The translations under genes were made by a program, and so were the position numbers. A stretch of DNA of 64,000 nt from contig DAOUMU010000384.1 in the NCBI GenBank assembly GCA_034409055.1, positions 9,365-73,364 of the forward strand. The letters are read 5' to 3'. Source of the DNA: DAOUMU01 sp034409055. Lineage in GTDB: Bacteria > Chloroflexota > Anaerolineae > 4572-78 > J111. Every line of letters starts with the position of its first letter. Position 1 is the stretch's first letter. A model generated the notes under the pieces. That model was given only the letters and a program-made list of their open reading frames with translations. It did not search any database and was not told the DNA's origin. Below are positions 8,317 through 17,259 of the stretch, piece after piece.

Positions 8317-9310
8317 AACCCCAGAATATTGACTTTGGTCCTCGCTTCCGACCGGCCAACAGCAAATAACCGTACAGCAGCACGCCGCTGCCCAGCCCTA
8401 TGCCCCATTTAACCGGCCAGGGAATGTTCTCGGCCGGGGAGATGAAGCCCTCGATCAAACCGGCCCCTACCAGCAGGGGCACGCAGCCGATGACCAGCCG
8501 AACGGCTTGACGGGCGGCAATGGCTAAGGCATCGCGGCGACGCAACAGACCCGGCTGGATGATTGCCCAGCCCAGCCTCAGCCCCGACCCACCGGCGATA
8601 AAAATGACGCTCAGTTCGACCACGCCGTGCCCAATGACAAAGGTCCACAACTCAAAGCCAAGGTCATAGTAGATGGTCAAGCCGGTGATGCCACCCAGTA
8701 GCAGCCCGTTATAGATCATAATCCAAACGGTGAAGACCCCGGCTAACACCCCGCTACCAAAGGCCAGAAAAGCCACCTGGATGTTATTGCGCATAATAAA
8801 GGAAGAAGCATAGGGTCGTTCATTAACGGGGATATCGGTCCACAGTTCTTGTCGTTCAATGGTGGTAATTAAATGCTGTGCGCCGACCGGAAGCATCCAG
8901 CGGGCCGTTTCAGGTTGCCAGGCCGTGCCCAGTCCGGCCGCCAAAGCAGGTATAATGAATAACAGGGCGGCCACCAGGATAAAAGGCAGCATCTCCCGAT
9001 AAGCGCGTGGAAAGCCGGTGGTGGCAAAGCGCAGTATACGGTTAAGGGCCAATGGCTCACTGCGATAGACCACCGCGTGCGCCCGAGCCACTAACTGGTT
9101 TAAGTAGGTCGTGACCCGGTGGTCAGAAAAGTCTCGTTGGGCCAGGGCCAGATCGGAGGTGGCTGCGCGATACAGACGTCCCAAGGTATTAATATCCTCG
9201 GGGGATAAGCGGTGAATATCCTGCTGGCTACGAGCCAGCAGTTCGGTCAGCAGTTTCCAATCGGCCTGACGAGATTGGTAAAATTGATCGACTTGCATTA
9301 GGATATCCAA
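8312..9310 (-). CDS. SpoIIM-family (stage II sporulation protein M-like) membrane protein
   Basis: A membrane protein of 328-332 residues with a soluble N-terminal helical part (1-100) and about five to six transmembrane helices. Family-typical features are N-N-I-Q-V-A-F-L-A-F-x-x-G near 175-188 and the G-H-G-V-V-E-L segment near 228-234. In non-sporulating bacteria SpoIIM-like proteins are paired with RDD and MoxR/DUF58 proteins, and the divergent neighbour here is an RDD protein. The start may be the ATG at 9298 rather than the TTG at 9310. The last codons and stop come from a palindromic repeat. Confidence 0.85.
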   Translation of the reverse strand: MDILMQVDQFYQSRQADWKLLTELLARSQQDIHRLSPEDINTLGRLYRAATSDLALAQRDFSDHRVTTYLNQLVARAHAVVYRSEPLALNRILRFATTGFPRAYREMLPFILVAALLFIIPALAAGLGTAWQPETARWMLPVGAQHLITTIERQELWTDIPVNERPYASSFIMRNNIQVAFLAFGSGVLAGVFTVWIMIYNGLLLGGITGLTIYYDLGFELWTFVIGHGVVELSVIFIAGGSGLRLGWAIIQPGLLRRRDALAIAARQAVRLVIGCVPLLVGAGLIEGFISPAENIPWPVKWGIGLGSGVLLYGYLLLAGRKRGPKSIFWGS

Positions 9311-9311
9311 T

Positions 9312-10109
9312 ATGACCTTACCAGAAGATTACTTCAGTATCGACACCCCAGAAAACGTGGCCTTTGGTTACGATGTGGCCGGCATTGGCTCACGCTTTCT
9401 GGCGGCCTTAGTCGATACTATATTGATAATCATTTTACAGCTCGTTGTCAACTTGACCCTGTTCCTATTGGTTAGCAGTCTGTTCGACGACGCCTTTGAG
9501 GATAACTTTCTGGTCTGGGTAGTGGCGGCTCTATTTGGTCTGGTCGCTTTCGCTTTTTTCTGGGGCTACTATATCTTCTTCGAGATGATCTGGAACGGTC
9601 AATCACCTGGTAAACGTTGGGTCGGTTTGCGGGTGATACGGACCGATGGTACCCCCATTACCTTGACCGAGTCGATCATTCGTAACCTGGTCCGCCTGGT
9701 CGACTTTTTACCGGCCTATTACGGGGTGGGGGTGGTCACCATGTTTGTCAATGAGCAGGCCCGCCGGTTAGGTGATCTGGCTGCGGGGACGCTGGTGGTT
9801 CGGGATCGGGCCACCATCACCCTGGAAAGCCTGGCCGCGGAATCGACTTCGTCTGGCCCTACCCAACCGGTCTCAGCCACGACCGCCGCGTTACCAATCG
9901 AGCGCCTGACCAATCGCGACATCCAAATGGCCGAGGATTTTCTGCGCCGCCGGGCCGAACTATCCAATCGGGCAGTCCTGGCCCACCGGCTGGTGCAAGC
10001 TCTTTTTGCCCGAATGGAGCGACCCGCTCCTCAGTTGGTCGGGAGAGAGGCCGAAAATTTACTGGCCGAAATCGTCCAGGCCAGTCGTAATCGGGACTCG
10101 GAAAAGTAA
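9312..10109 (+). CDS. RDD family membrane protein
   Basis: A 265-residue protein. The RDD domain occupies residues about 18-165 with the diagnostic G-S-R-F-L-A-A-L-V-D-T near 26-36, transmembrane helices near 35-58 and 72-98, and G-Q-S-P-G-K-R-W-V-G-L-R-V near 97-109. The C-terminal third is soluble and charged. RDD proteins are membrane proteins of uncertain, perhaps transport, function and are commonly neighbours of SpoIIM. The start codon is only a few bases from the divergent SpoIIM start, so each gene's control region must lie within the other's coding sequence or the mRNAs have almost no leader. Confidence 0.88.
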   Translation: MTLPEDYFSIDTPENVAFGYDVAGIGSRFLAALVDTILIIILQLVVNLTLFLLVSSLFDDAFEDNFLVWVVAALFGLVAFAFFWGYYIFFEMIWNGQSPGKRWVGLRVIRTDGTPITLTESIIRNLVRLVDFLPAYYGVGVVTMFVNEQARRLGDLAAGTLVVRDRATITLESLAAESTSSGPTQPVSATTAALPIERLTNRDIQMAEDFLRRRAELSNRAVLAHRLVQALFARMERPAPQLVGREAENLLAEIVQASRNRDSEK

Positions 10110-10189
10110 AAAGATTGGTTCGCGTGGCATAGGGATGCCACGCCTACGATAATTGCTGTAGCAACGGCATCCTCTTTAATCAATCCCGT

Positions 10190-10218
10190 TTGACGACTCG
10201 GCCCTCTTTACTTATCAT
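10190..10218 (+). promoter_or_regulatory. Sigma-70-like promoter of prfA-prmC
   Basis: TTGACG at 10190-10195, a 17-nt spacer and TATCAT at 10213-10218. It lies about 75 bp upstream of prfA on the same strand. Confidence 0.65.
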
Positions 10219-10241
10219 GTAAGATACGGGATTAAAATCGG

Positions 10242-10269
10242 CCCGCCTAAGCAGGCATGCATAGGCGGG
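10242..10269 (+). promoter_or_regulatory. Hairpin in the prfA leader
   Basis: CCCGCCTA and TAGGCGGG form a perfect 8-bp stem around a 12-nt loop, between the promoter and the prfA ribosome binding site. There is no T tract, so it is more likely an mRNA stability element or a repeat than a terminator. Confidence 0.45.
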
Positions 10270-10292
10270 TTGCATATTGTTAGGGAGTTTTT

Positions 10293-11369
10293 ATGTTATT
10301 AGATAAATTGGCGGCTGTAGAGGCTCGCTACAACGAACTGTCTGGATTGATGGGCGATCCAAAGGTTACCAGCAAGCCCGAACTGTTGATGAAGTATGGC
10401 CAGGAACAGGCTAACCTGGAGCCGGTGGTCGAAACCTATCGGCGCTACCGTGATGTTTTGACTCAACTGGATGAGGCGCACGAGATGCTGGCTGACGACC
10501 CGGACGAGGAGATGCAGCTTCTGGTCGGGGAAGAAATTGACAACCTGACCGGTGAAAAAAAGAGGCTTGAGCAAAAATTACGCTTGATGCTGCTACCCAA
10601 AAACCCCAACGACGATAAAAATGTGATTGTCGAAATTCGGGCCGGGGCCGGTGGGGACGAAGCCGGTCTTTTTGCGGCTGATCTTTTCCGTATCTACAGC
10701 CGCTATGCTGAAAGTCAAGGCTGGAAGATTTCCGTATTGAGTCGACATGCGTCGGGGATCGGGGGATTCAAAGAAATTATTTTTCAGGTAACAGGCAAAG
10801 GGGCTTATTCCAGATTAAAGTACGAAAGTGGGGTCCATCGGGTGCAGCGTATTCCCCAAACCGAAAGCGGGGGACGTATTCACACCTCTACGGCCACGGT
10901 GGCTGTTTTGCCGGAAATGGACGCAGTGGAAGTCGAGATTGATCCCAACGAGGTACGTATTGATATTTTCCGCTCCTCCGGGCCGGGTGGCCAAAGCGTG
11001 AATACGACCGACTCGGCTGTTCGTCTGACCCACATGCCCACCGGCATTGTGGTCAGTTGCCAGGACGAAAAGAGCCAATTGCAGAATAAAACCAAAGCCT
11101 TTAATATTCTGCGGGCCCGTTTGTATGATATAGAGCAGCAACGGATACAGGCCGAACACGGTGCTGCCCGTCGCTCTCAGGTGGGTAGTGGTGACCGCAG
11201 TGAAAAAATCCGCACCTATAATTTCCCTCAAACTCGCGTCACCGATCACCGCATTGGTTACAACAGTTACCGGTTGGAAGATATCCTCAACGGCGAGATT
11301 GACGAGTTCATCGAAGCCTTGACCAAGGCTGACCAGGAGGAAAAGCTGAAGGAACTGGCCACAGCGTGA
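10293..11369 (+). CDS. prfA: Peptide chain release factor 1
   Basis: A 358-residue protein of the usual RF1 length. The N-terminal helical domain is followed by the codon-recognition and catalytic domains. The universal G-G-Q tripeptide is in [14 protein letters not shown] near residues 229-242; its Gln is the site methylated by PrmC. The PxT-type anticodon loop (here [12 protein letters not shown] near 188-199) fits RF1, which reads UAA and UAG. SD AGGGAG is present. prmC starts 4 nt after its stop. RF1 does not read UGA, which matters for the TGA codon discussed for the thioredoxin-like gene at 31134. Confidence 0.97.
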   Translation: MLLDKLAAVEARYNELSGLMGDPKVTSKPELLMKYGQEQANLEPVVETYRRYRDVLTQLDEAHEMLADDPDEEMQLLVGEEIDNLTGEKKRLEQKLRLMLLPKNPNDDKNVIVEIRAGAGGDEAGLFAADLFRIYSRYAESQGWKISVLSRHASGIGGFKEIIFQVTGKGAYSRLKYESGVHRVQRIPQTESGGRIHTSTATVAVLPEMDAVEVEIDPNEVRIDIFRSSGPGGQSVNTTDSAVRLTHMPTGIVVSCQDEKSQLQNKTKAFNILRARLYDIEQQRIQAEHGAARRSQVGSGDRSEKIRTYNFPQTRVTDHRIGYNSYRLEDILNGEIDEFIEALTKADQEEKLKELATA

Positions 11370-11373
11370 TGGG

Positions 11374-12258
11374 ATGGGCGATGTGAGATATGGGATATGG
11401 GATAGCACTGTAGAGATTGTGTTAGAGACAGCCGTCCAAGGCCTCATCGAAGCCGGATGCGAGACCCCTCGTCTGGATGCCGAAGTGCTATTAGCCCATG
11501 CCCTGGACAAAGACCGCACCTGGCTTTATACACATCCCCAAGAACCGCTTACTGAAAATCAAGTAAACAGATTTTACACGCTGCTCAGTCGCCGGAAGCG
11601 CCGGGAGCCGGTGGCCTATATCACCGGTCACAAAGAATTTTTCGCCCTGGAATTTCAGGTGAACCGGCATGCGCTCATTCCCCGGCCTGAAACGGAGCTA
11701 CTGGTAGAAATAACGCTGCGCATAGCCAACGAACGAATGAGGGCCTCAACAATCGTCGACGTGGGTACGGGGAGTGGCTGTATTGCCATCGCCCTGGCTA
11801 AAAACCTGGCCCAGGTTTCTCTCCTGGCTATTGACACCTCTGAACAAGCCCTGCATCTGGCCCGGCAAAATGCCGCCTGGCATGGGGTTGTCGACAGGAT
11901 CACTTTTTTAGCCGGTGATCTGTTACAACCATTGGCCCATCCGGTTGACCTCATTGTCAGTAATCCGCCTTATGTCAGTGATTTGGAATTGGCCGCCGCC
12001 TCAATGTCGCCGGAAGTAAGCCGGTACGAGCCACGACTGGCTCTGGCTGGTGGTCAAGATGGACTGGAGATCATTCGGCAATTGCTGCCCCAGGCCAAGC
12101 GAAAATTAAAGCCCGGCGGCAGTCTGCTGATCGAAATTGGGGCGAAACAAGGCCAGGCTGTCACGCAATTGGCCAGAACCCACTTCCCCACAGCTAAAAT
12201 CGAGGTCAAAAAGGATTTGGCCGGCCTGGACAGATTATTGGCAGTCGAGACAAAGTGA
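11374..12258 (+). CDS. prmC: Peptide chain release factor N5-glutamine methyltransferase
   Basis: A 294-residue SAM-dependent methyltransferase. The N-terminal helical RF-binding region is followed by the SAM-binding loop V-D-V-G-T-G-S-G-C-I-A-I-A near 127-139 and the catalytic N-P-P-Y near 196-199. It methylates the Gln of the GGQ motif in release factors, here probably the product of the gene just upstream. The first ten codons (from ATG 11374) are low-complexity (GATATGGGATATGGGAT), so the true start could be a later codon such as a GTG near 11419. No other anomaly. Confidence 0.95.
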   Translation: MGDVRYGIWDSTVEIVLETAVQGLIEAGCETPRLDAEVLLAHALDKDRTWLYTHPQEPLTENQVNRFYTLLSRRKRREPVAYITGHKEFFALEFQVNRHALIPRPETELLVEITLRIANERMRASTIVDVGTGSGCIAIALAKNLAQVSLLAIDTSEQALHLARQNAAWHGVVDRITFLAGDLLQPLAHPVDLIVSNPPYVSDLELAAASMSPEVSRYEPRLALAGGQDGLEIIRQLLPQAKRKLKPGGSLLIEIGAKQGQAVTQLARTHFPTAKIEVKKDLAGLDRLLAVETK

Positions 12259-12284
12259 CGATGCTTCCTGACGTCTTTGTACAC

Positions 12285-12313
12285 TTGTCAAAGGGTATAC
12301 CCTATGATAGAAT
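12285..12313 (+). promoter_or_regulatory. Promoter-like sequence with a palindrome in the spacer
   Basis: TTGTCA (12285-12290), a 17-nt spacer and TAGAAT (12308-12313). The spacer carries the palindrome GGGTATACCC at 12293-12302, which shares half-sites (GGGTAT, ATACCC) with the putative operator at 30715-30731. Confidence 0.5.
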
Positions 12314-12349
12314 ATTGCCTATTCTGAACCGAACGAGTATTATGGAAAT

Positions 12350-12459
12350 GGGTGTGTTCCAAATGGTTTGGGTTATGAGGAGTTTGGCACGCCCACGTGC
12401 CAAACGGAGCCGCACGTAGGCGTGCTGGCTCCTCTCTCTAAAGTAAATGAAACACACCC
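12350..12459. mobile_element. Family-I TIR element (110 bp), MITE-like
   Basis: The ends are GGGTGTGTTCCA and ATGAAACACACCC. The flanks TATGGAAAT (12341-12349) and AATGGAAAT (12460-12468) match at 8 of 9 positions, indicating a 9-bp target duplication. The interior is a separate hairpin (GGCACGCCCACGTGCC and GCACGTAGGCGTGC arms). It has no coding capacity. Confidence 0.75.
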
Positions 12460-12843
12460 AATGGAAATAGTGACGGTGATACGTGGTATGTCAACAAATC
12501 CACTTGATATCCTGCTATGGTCAACAAACTTTGCGACAAAATGATTTTGAAACTCTTAATCGAATTGGGTTGGATCGCGTTTAAAGGGTCGGTAATCAGT
12601 TAAACGGTTTAGACAGTGTCCCCGCTTAATCGCCTTTTTCCCTTTTTGATTTATTCTTAATCACCACTGTGTGTAACTGGGCTGGCGTTGGTGTTGGTTT
12701 TGGGAACGGCCAACATTTTAACCAACTGGCAGCCTGGACTTAACCGGGGACGTGACTGCTAACCGACAAAGGACAGGATTTTTGGATATAGGCCAAGGAC
12801 AGCATCTTATCTTTTAATTCGGGAAAGGAGAAGCGAGTTTAAA

Positions 12844-15816
12844 GTGTCATCAAATGTAAATTCAAACCCCCTGGTTCAATCGTTTGAGCTAATTCTAGAG
12901 AGCCGGTTGGGTGGTATTGTCATCAACTTCATTTTAATCCCCCTCCTTGTTTTGAGTGCGTTGCTTTTACCACCCATTTCACTGGCCGATCGCTTGCTCA
13001 GTATTGGTTATGAGCGCATTGGCCGCGATGGCGGGGCCATTCAAGACCCCGACGGCACTCAAGTTACTTTTCTGCCAGAAGGTGTCAAGCGCACGTTTCG
13101 GGTAAAATTAACCGCCGTACCCCGCAGTTTATTTTTGGAAGGGGCGGCCGGTAACAGTCTGCTGACTGCGGCGGAAAGTATCCCTCCTAACCTGATTATG
13201 AAAAGCCCCTTCTACCGTATTCAGCGCAAAGGGGTTTCGCCAGAAAAGGTACTTATCTCCGTCCCGATCCCCAACGAGGCCGAACCTTACAGCACCCTGG
13301 ACCTATACTCCTGGAATGGCGAAGTCTGGGAATGGCTGCCGAATCGCAAAGTGATCGCTGACGATGTGATCGAGTCTGAATTAGATTATCTGCCAGAGTC
13401 GATCGTCGTTATGCAAACACATGCCATTAACCCCAGTGTATCGACTGACTACGCCCCGAATCTTCCCTTACCGGATAACGTCCAGGACTCATTGGTAGAA
13501 CTTAATCTGGTGGGCCTGTATCTGGATAGCGAAGGTGGCATTACGGACGAGTTGGGGCAAATCCCCCCGGAAATTCAAAATGCTCCCTTTTCCGTTATCC
13601 CCTCTATTCGCAACTGGTATGATGATGGTGCTATTCGTTCAGACTTGATTGATAATATGCTGATCGACCCCAATGCCCGCGAGCGACATATCCAGCAAAT
13701 TGTTGACCTGGTTCAACGCGGTGGCTATCAGGGCATTGATATCGATTATCGGGGTATCAACCCCGACCTGGATCGTGAATACACTTCATTTTTACAACAA
13801 CTACGCCAGGCACTACCCAACAACAAACAACTCTCGGTGCGAGTGGAGTTAGCCAATCAAGTTTCGGCGGACACATGGGACACCGGGGCTTACGATTGGC
13901 AGGCCATTGGCCGTATTGCCGATGTGGTCAAGGTACCGACTTCGCCCGATCCAAAAGCCTACGCACCGGGTGGCCAAATGGAAACGATGCTTAATTGGGC
14001 TGTAGGACAAATCAAGCGCTACAAGATACAACTGCTTCTTTCAACCCTCAGCACCGAGCAGGTGAGCGGTATTACCAGAAACATCAGCTACCAGGAAGCG
14101 CTGAACCCTATTGGCGGGGTAGCCGTCGTCGATGACCAGAATGTGGTTAGCCCCGGCCAGGAAGTTGATTTTACCCTGGCTGGCTTACCGGCCTCCACCG
14201 GTATTCAATTTGATAGCGCCAGTGGCACCTACTGGTTTGCCTATCTGGACGATAATAATGTACAGCACACTGTCTACCTTGAAAACGCGGCCAGCATTGC
14301 CCGCAAGTTACAATTCGTAGCCCAATACAATCTGCGTGGCGTGGCCGTGCAAAACTTGTTGAACGAAGATAACGATGCGCAAATCTGGTCGGTCATCCGC
14401 AAATTTCTTGACCTGGTCATTCCCCCTGTTGAAAGCCGATATTCTGTGGTCTGGCGGGTGCAAAATCAAGATGGGGGGGTCATCGCCGAAGAAATTGTTG
14501 ACTTGAGCAATCCGATCTATAAATGGACTGCACCCGAAGCGGGTGGCTCTTATGAAGTGGGCGCCTCAATCTCTTCCAATCGAGATAGTGCTGCGGCAGT
14601 ACCCCGGGGAAGTGTGGCCGTGCTGGTGGCTACGCCTACGCCGACCCCCAGCCCCACCCCGGAACCAACCCCTACCCCAGAAGCCACCCCCACCCCGGAA
14701 CCAACCCCTATCCCAGAGGCAGACCAGGCCCCACCACCATCTGAAGACCAGTCTGCCCCGGCTGACTCAGGTTCGCCGGCGCCACCGTCCGTGGCCTCGG
14801 TCAACGTACCGTTTGGTTACGGCATTCAGGCCGACCCACGAGGCAATGCCAGTGCCAATATCGGCCATATCAAGGCCATAGGCTTTAACTGGGTCAAATT
14901 CCAAATGCCCTGGAAGGAAACCGAACCCTCGCCCGGTGGTTACTCGTGGGGAATGTGGGACGAGCTCGTTGGCGTCTACAATGGCAATGGTATCCAGGTA
15001 ATGCTCAGCATTCCTAAAGCCCCCGATTGGGCCCGGCCACCGGATGATGACAAAAGTGTAGAAGGTCCCCCTCAAGATCCGGCTAAATATGCCGAGTTTG
15101 TCGCCCGCGTGGCCGACCGTTACCGGGGCAAGGCCCAGGCCATTGAGATCTGGAACGAGCAAAATCTCTGGTATGAGGCCGGCGGTATGGGACGCATCAA
15201 CGCCGCAAACTACACCCAATTGTTGCAACTCTCTTATCAGGCCATCAAATCGGTCAACCAGGAGATAATTGTCATCAGCGGCGCGCTGACCCCGGCCGGT
15301 AACGTTGGGGGGGCGGCCGTTGACGATATTGATTATCTGAACCAGATGTATGCGAACGGGGCCAAAGGCTTCTTTGATGCTTTGGGCTCCCACCCCAGCG
15401 GTTACAACTGCCCGGCCAATGGCGATTGGCAAACCGTCGAGGATCCGACAGCGACCAACTTCCGGGGGCCCTTTGACAATCGGCATCATAGCTGGTGCTT
15501 CCGGGGAACGATGGAAGGCTACCGCAATGTGATGGTGGCCAACGGCGATGGGAGTAAGGCCATCGCTCCGACCGAGTTTGGTTGGGCCGTTTCCGGCAAT
15601 CCCCAACCCGGCTACGAATATGCTCGTGACAATACCCCTGAAGAACAAGCTCAATGGATTGTCGAGGCTTATCAGTTGGCCAAGAGTTGGGGTTGGGTCG
15701 GCCCTATGTTCCTGTGGAATCTGGATTACGGCGTGACTGCGCCCGGTACAGAGTTGGCCGCCTTTGGGATTATCAATATGCCTGCCTACAATGCCCTGGC
15801 CAATATGCCGAAGTAG
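12844..15816 (+). CDS. Two-domain surface glycoside hydrolase (GH18-like + clan-A TIM barrel)
   Basis: A 990-residue protein with an N-terminal membrane helix (about 25-47). A GH18/YaaH-like barrel follows near 220-525 (Y-Q-G-I-D-I-D-Y-R-G near 294-303). Next come an Ig-like stretch, a Thr/Pro-rich linker (about 600-640) and a clan-A glycosidase domain (about 655-990). The second domain has a plausible acid/base Glu in I-E-I-W-N-E-Q-N near 772 and nucleophile Glu in A-P-T-E-F-G-W near 910. The first domain lacks the GH18 catalytic Glu (D-x-x-D-x-D-x-E expected; Arg present), so it probably binds rather than cleaves. The start is GTG with AAAGGAG about 15 nt upstream. The substrate is unknown. 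Confidence 0.75.
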   Translation: MSSNVNSNPLVQSFELILESRLGGIVINFILIPLLVLSALLLPPISLADRLLSIGYERIGRDGGAIQDPDGTQVTFLPEGVKRTFRVKLTAVPRSLFLEGAAGNSLLTAAESIPPNLIMKSPFYRIQRKGVSPEKVLISVPIPNEAEPYSTLDLYSWNGEVWEWLPNRKVIADDVIESELDYLPESIVVMQTHAINPSVSTDYAPNLPLPDNVQDSLVELNLVGLYLDSEGGITDELGQIPPEIQNAPFSVIPSIRNWYDDGAIRSDLIDNMLIDPNARERHIQQIVDLVQRGGYQGIDIDYRGINPDLDREYTSFLQQLRQALPNNKQLSVRVELANQVSADTWDTGAYDWQAIGRIADVVKVPTSPDPKAYAPGGQMETMLNWAVGQIKRYKIQLLLSTLSTEQVSGITRNISYQEALNPIGGVAVVDDQNVVSPGQEVDFTLAGLPASTGIQFDSASGTYWFAYLDDNNVQHTVYLENAASIARKLQFVAQYNLRGVAVQNLLNEDNDAQIWSVIRKFLDLVIPPVESRYSVVWRVQNQDGGVIAEEIVDLSNPIYKWTAPEAGGSYEVGASISSNRDSAAAVPRGSVAVLVATPTPTPSPTPEPTPTPEATPTPEPTPIPEADQAPPPSEDQSAPADSGSPAPPSVASVNVPFGYGIQADPRGNASANIGHIKAIGFNWVKFQMPWKETEPSPGGYSWGMWDELVGVYNGNGIQVMLSIPKAPDWARPPDDDKSVEGPPQDPAKYAEFVARVADRYRGKAQAIEIWNEQNLWYEAGGMGRINAANYTQLLQLSYQAIKSVNQEIIVISGALTPAGNVGGAAVDDIDYLNQMYANGAKGFFDALGSHPSGYNCPANGDWQTVEDPTATNFRGPFDNRHHSWCFRGTMEGYRNVMVANGDGSKAIAPTEFGWAVSGNPQPGYEYARDNTPEEQAQWIVEAYQLAKSWGWVGPMFLWNLDYGVTAPGTELAAFGIINMPAYNALANMPK

Positions 15817-15839
15817 TAAATATATTAAAAGGTCAATTT

Positions 15840-17249
15840 ATGCGTCAACAAAAACAATTACACCCCCAACGAAAAGGTTTTAATCCTTTACTGCTTCTCC
15901 CTATTTTGGCCGGTGGAGGTATTGCGGTCCTCGTTCTTTGTGCGGCTGCCTTTGCTGTTTACGCCATTTTCTTTTACGAGGCCAGTGTTCCGGAAGATCG
16001 ACCCACGCCTACGCCCACCGTCAAAATAGCCCGTTTTCAGGACGGAGAGGACAACCAATCCCCAGCCGCTGCTCCTCTCACAACCCCAGCCCCGTCTGAT
16101 CCCGGCACCGGGCAGCAGCCTCCTGAACAGCCGCCCGACGCGGTTCAACCACCGGCTTCTATCCCGATCAATACCTCGCCGGTGACGATGACCTCACCGG
16201 ATTACGGGATGCAGGTATTTCTCTTCTGGAAGGAAGAGATTGCCGATCGGGATTTGCAACTGGTCCAAGATGCCGGCTTTCGCTGGGTAAAGCAAGAGTT
16301 TGCCTGGCGGGAAATTGAAGGCGCGGGTAAAGGTGTCTTTGATTGGAACCGCACCGACCGGGTTATGAATCAAATTGACGCCCACGGTCTCAAGGTGATT
16401 GTCCGCCTGGGCGTGCAGCCTAAATGGGCCGGCGGTGGCTATCCCGAAATTGGTCCGCCTAACAATCTGCAAGACTTTACAGATTTTGTCACGGCTGTGG
16501 CCACTCGCTATAAAGGGCGAATTGACGCCTACCAAATTTGGAACGAGCCGAATTTATCCCGCGAATGGGGCAACCGCCCCCCCAATGCGGCTGAATATAC
16601 CGAGATGCTCAAAGTGGCTTACGAGGCCATTAAGCAAGTTGACCCCTATCCCATCATCATCAGCGCCGGTATGGCTCCGACAACCCGCAATGATGACGTG
16701 GCTCGTCCTGACATCTTTTACATTCAAGAAATGTACGAAGCCGGGGCCCAGCCCTATTTTGACGCCCTGGGCGTGCATGCCCCGGGCTATGCCTCTGAGC
16801 CTGAAACTGATCCGGCCGAGATTGCCCGCACCCCAGGGCTGGCCAATCCGGGTGATTTTAAGCCAGAAAACAACGTTCCCGAAGAATTACGCCGCGTTTA
16901 CGGTTTCCGCCACGTGGAAGACGTACGGGAAGTGATGGTGCGCAATGGGGATACCGACAAACAAGTCGTCCTGCTTGAGTTTGGCTGGACGATTGACCCT
17001 CGTCCTGACTCTCCCTATTATTGGCACGCGGTCACGCCCGACCAACAAGACAAATATTTTCAGCGGGCTTATGCCTATGCCAAAGAAAATTGGCGACCCT
17101 GGATCGGTATTATGAGTCTGATCTATATTGCCAATCCACAGTGGACCATGAATGATGAGCAAACCTACTGGAGCGTTGTTTATCCCACCTATCCCGAATT
17201 CACCCCTGCTCCGGCTTATTTTGGCTTAAAGACGATGCCCAAAGATTAA
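15840..17249 (+). CDS. Membrane-anchored clan-A glycoside hydrolase
   Basis: About 469 residues. The start is ATG 15840 with AAAAGG upstream; an open frame extends further upstream but overlaps the previous gene. One transmembrane helix (about 18-45) is followed by a Pro/Thr-rich linker (about 50-110) and a TIM-barrel domain homologous to the C-terminal half of the preceding protein. The acid/base is in Y-Q-I-W-N-E-P-N-L near 236 and the nucleophile in V-L-L-E-F-G-W-T near 380. GH39/GH5-like enzymes act on beta-linked polysaccharides. The two adjacent genes look like a duplication in which one copy gained a GH18-like module. The specific substrate cannot be stated. Confidence 0.75.
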   Translation: MRQQKQLHPQRKGFNPLLLLPILAGGGIAVLVLCAAAFAVYAIFFYEASVPEDRPTPTPTVKIARFQDGEDNQSPAAAPLTTPAPSDPGTGQQPPEQPPDAVQPPASIPINTSPVTMTSPDYGMQVFLFWKEEIADRDLQLVQDAGFRWVKQEFAWREIEGAGKGVFDWNRTDRVMNQIDAHGLKVIVRLGVQPKWAGGGYPEIGPPNNLQDFTDFVTAVATRYKGRIDAYQIWNEPNLSREWGNRPPNAAEYTEMLKVAYEAIKQVDPYPIIISAGMAPTTRNDDVARPDIFYIQEMYEAGAQPYFDALGVHAPGYASEPETDPAEIARTPGLANPGDFKPENNVPEELRRVYGFRHVEDVREVMVRNGDTDKQVVLLEFGWTIDPRPDSPYYWHAVTPDQQDKYFQRAYAYAKENWRPWIGIMSLIYIANPQWTMNDEQTYWSVVYPTYPEFTPAPAYFGLKTMPKD

Positions 17250-17259
17250 AACGTGTAAC

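Larger units (their letters stand above)
12259..12843. other. 585-bp gene-free leader region of the glycosidase gene
   Basis: It contains a promoter-like sequence (12285-12313), a family-I TIR element (12350-12459) with flanking duplications, and about 380 bp of unremarkable sequence down to the ribosome binding site AAAGGAG near 12822. No open frame there looks like a gene. Confidence 0.6.

Noticed and set aside
14767..15654. 295-codon open frame on the minus strand
   Set aside because: It is antisense to the glycosidase catalytic domain, which has clear active-site motifs on the plus strand. It is a composition artefact.
15654..15839. N-terminal extension of the second glycosidase
   Set aside because: It overlaps the first glycosidase's 3' end in another frame. 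ATG 15840 has a ribosome binding site and starts a normal signal-anchor.
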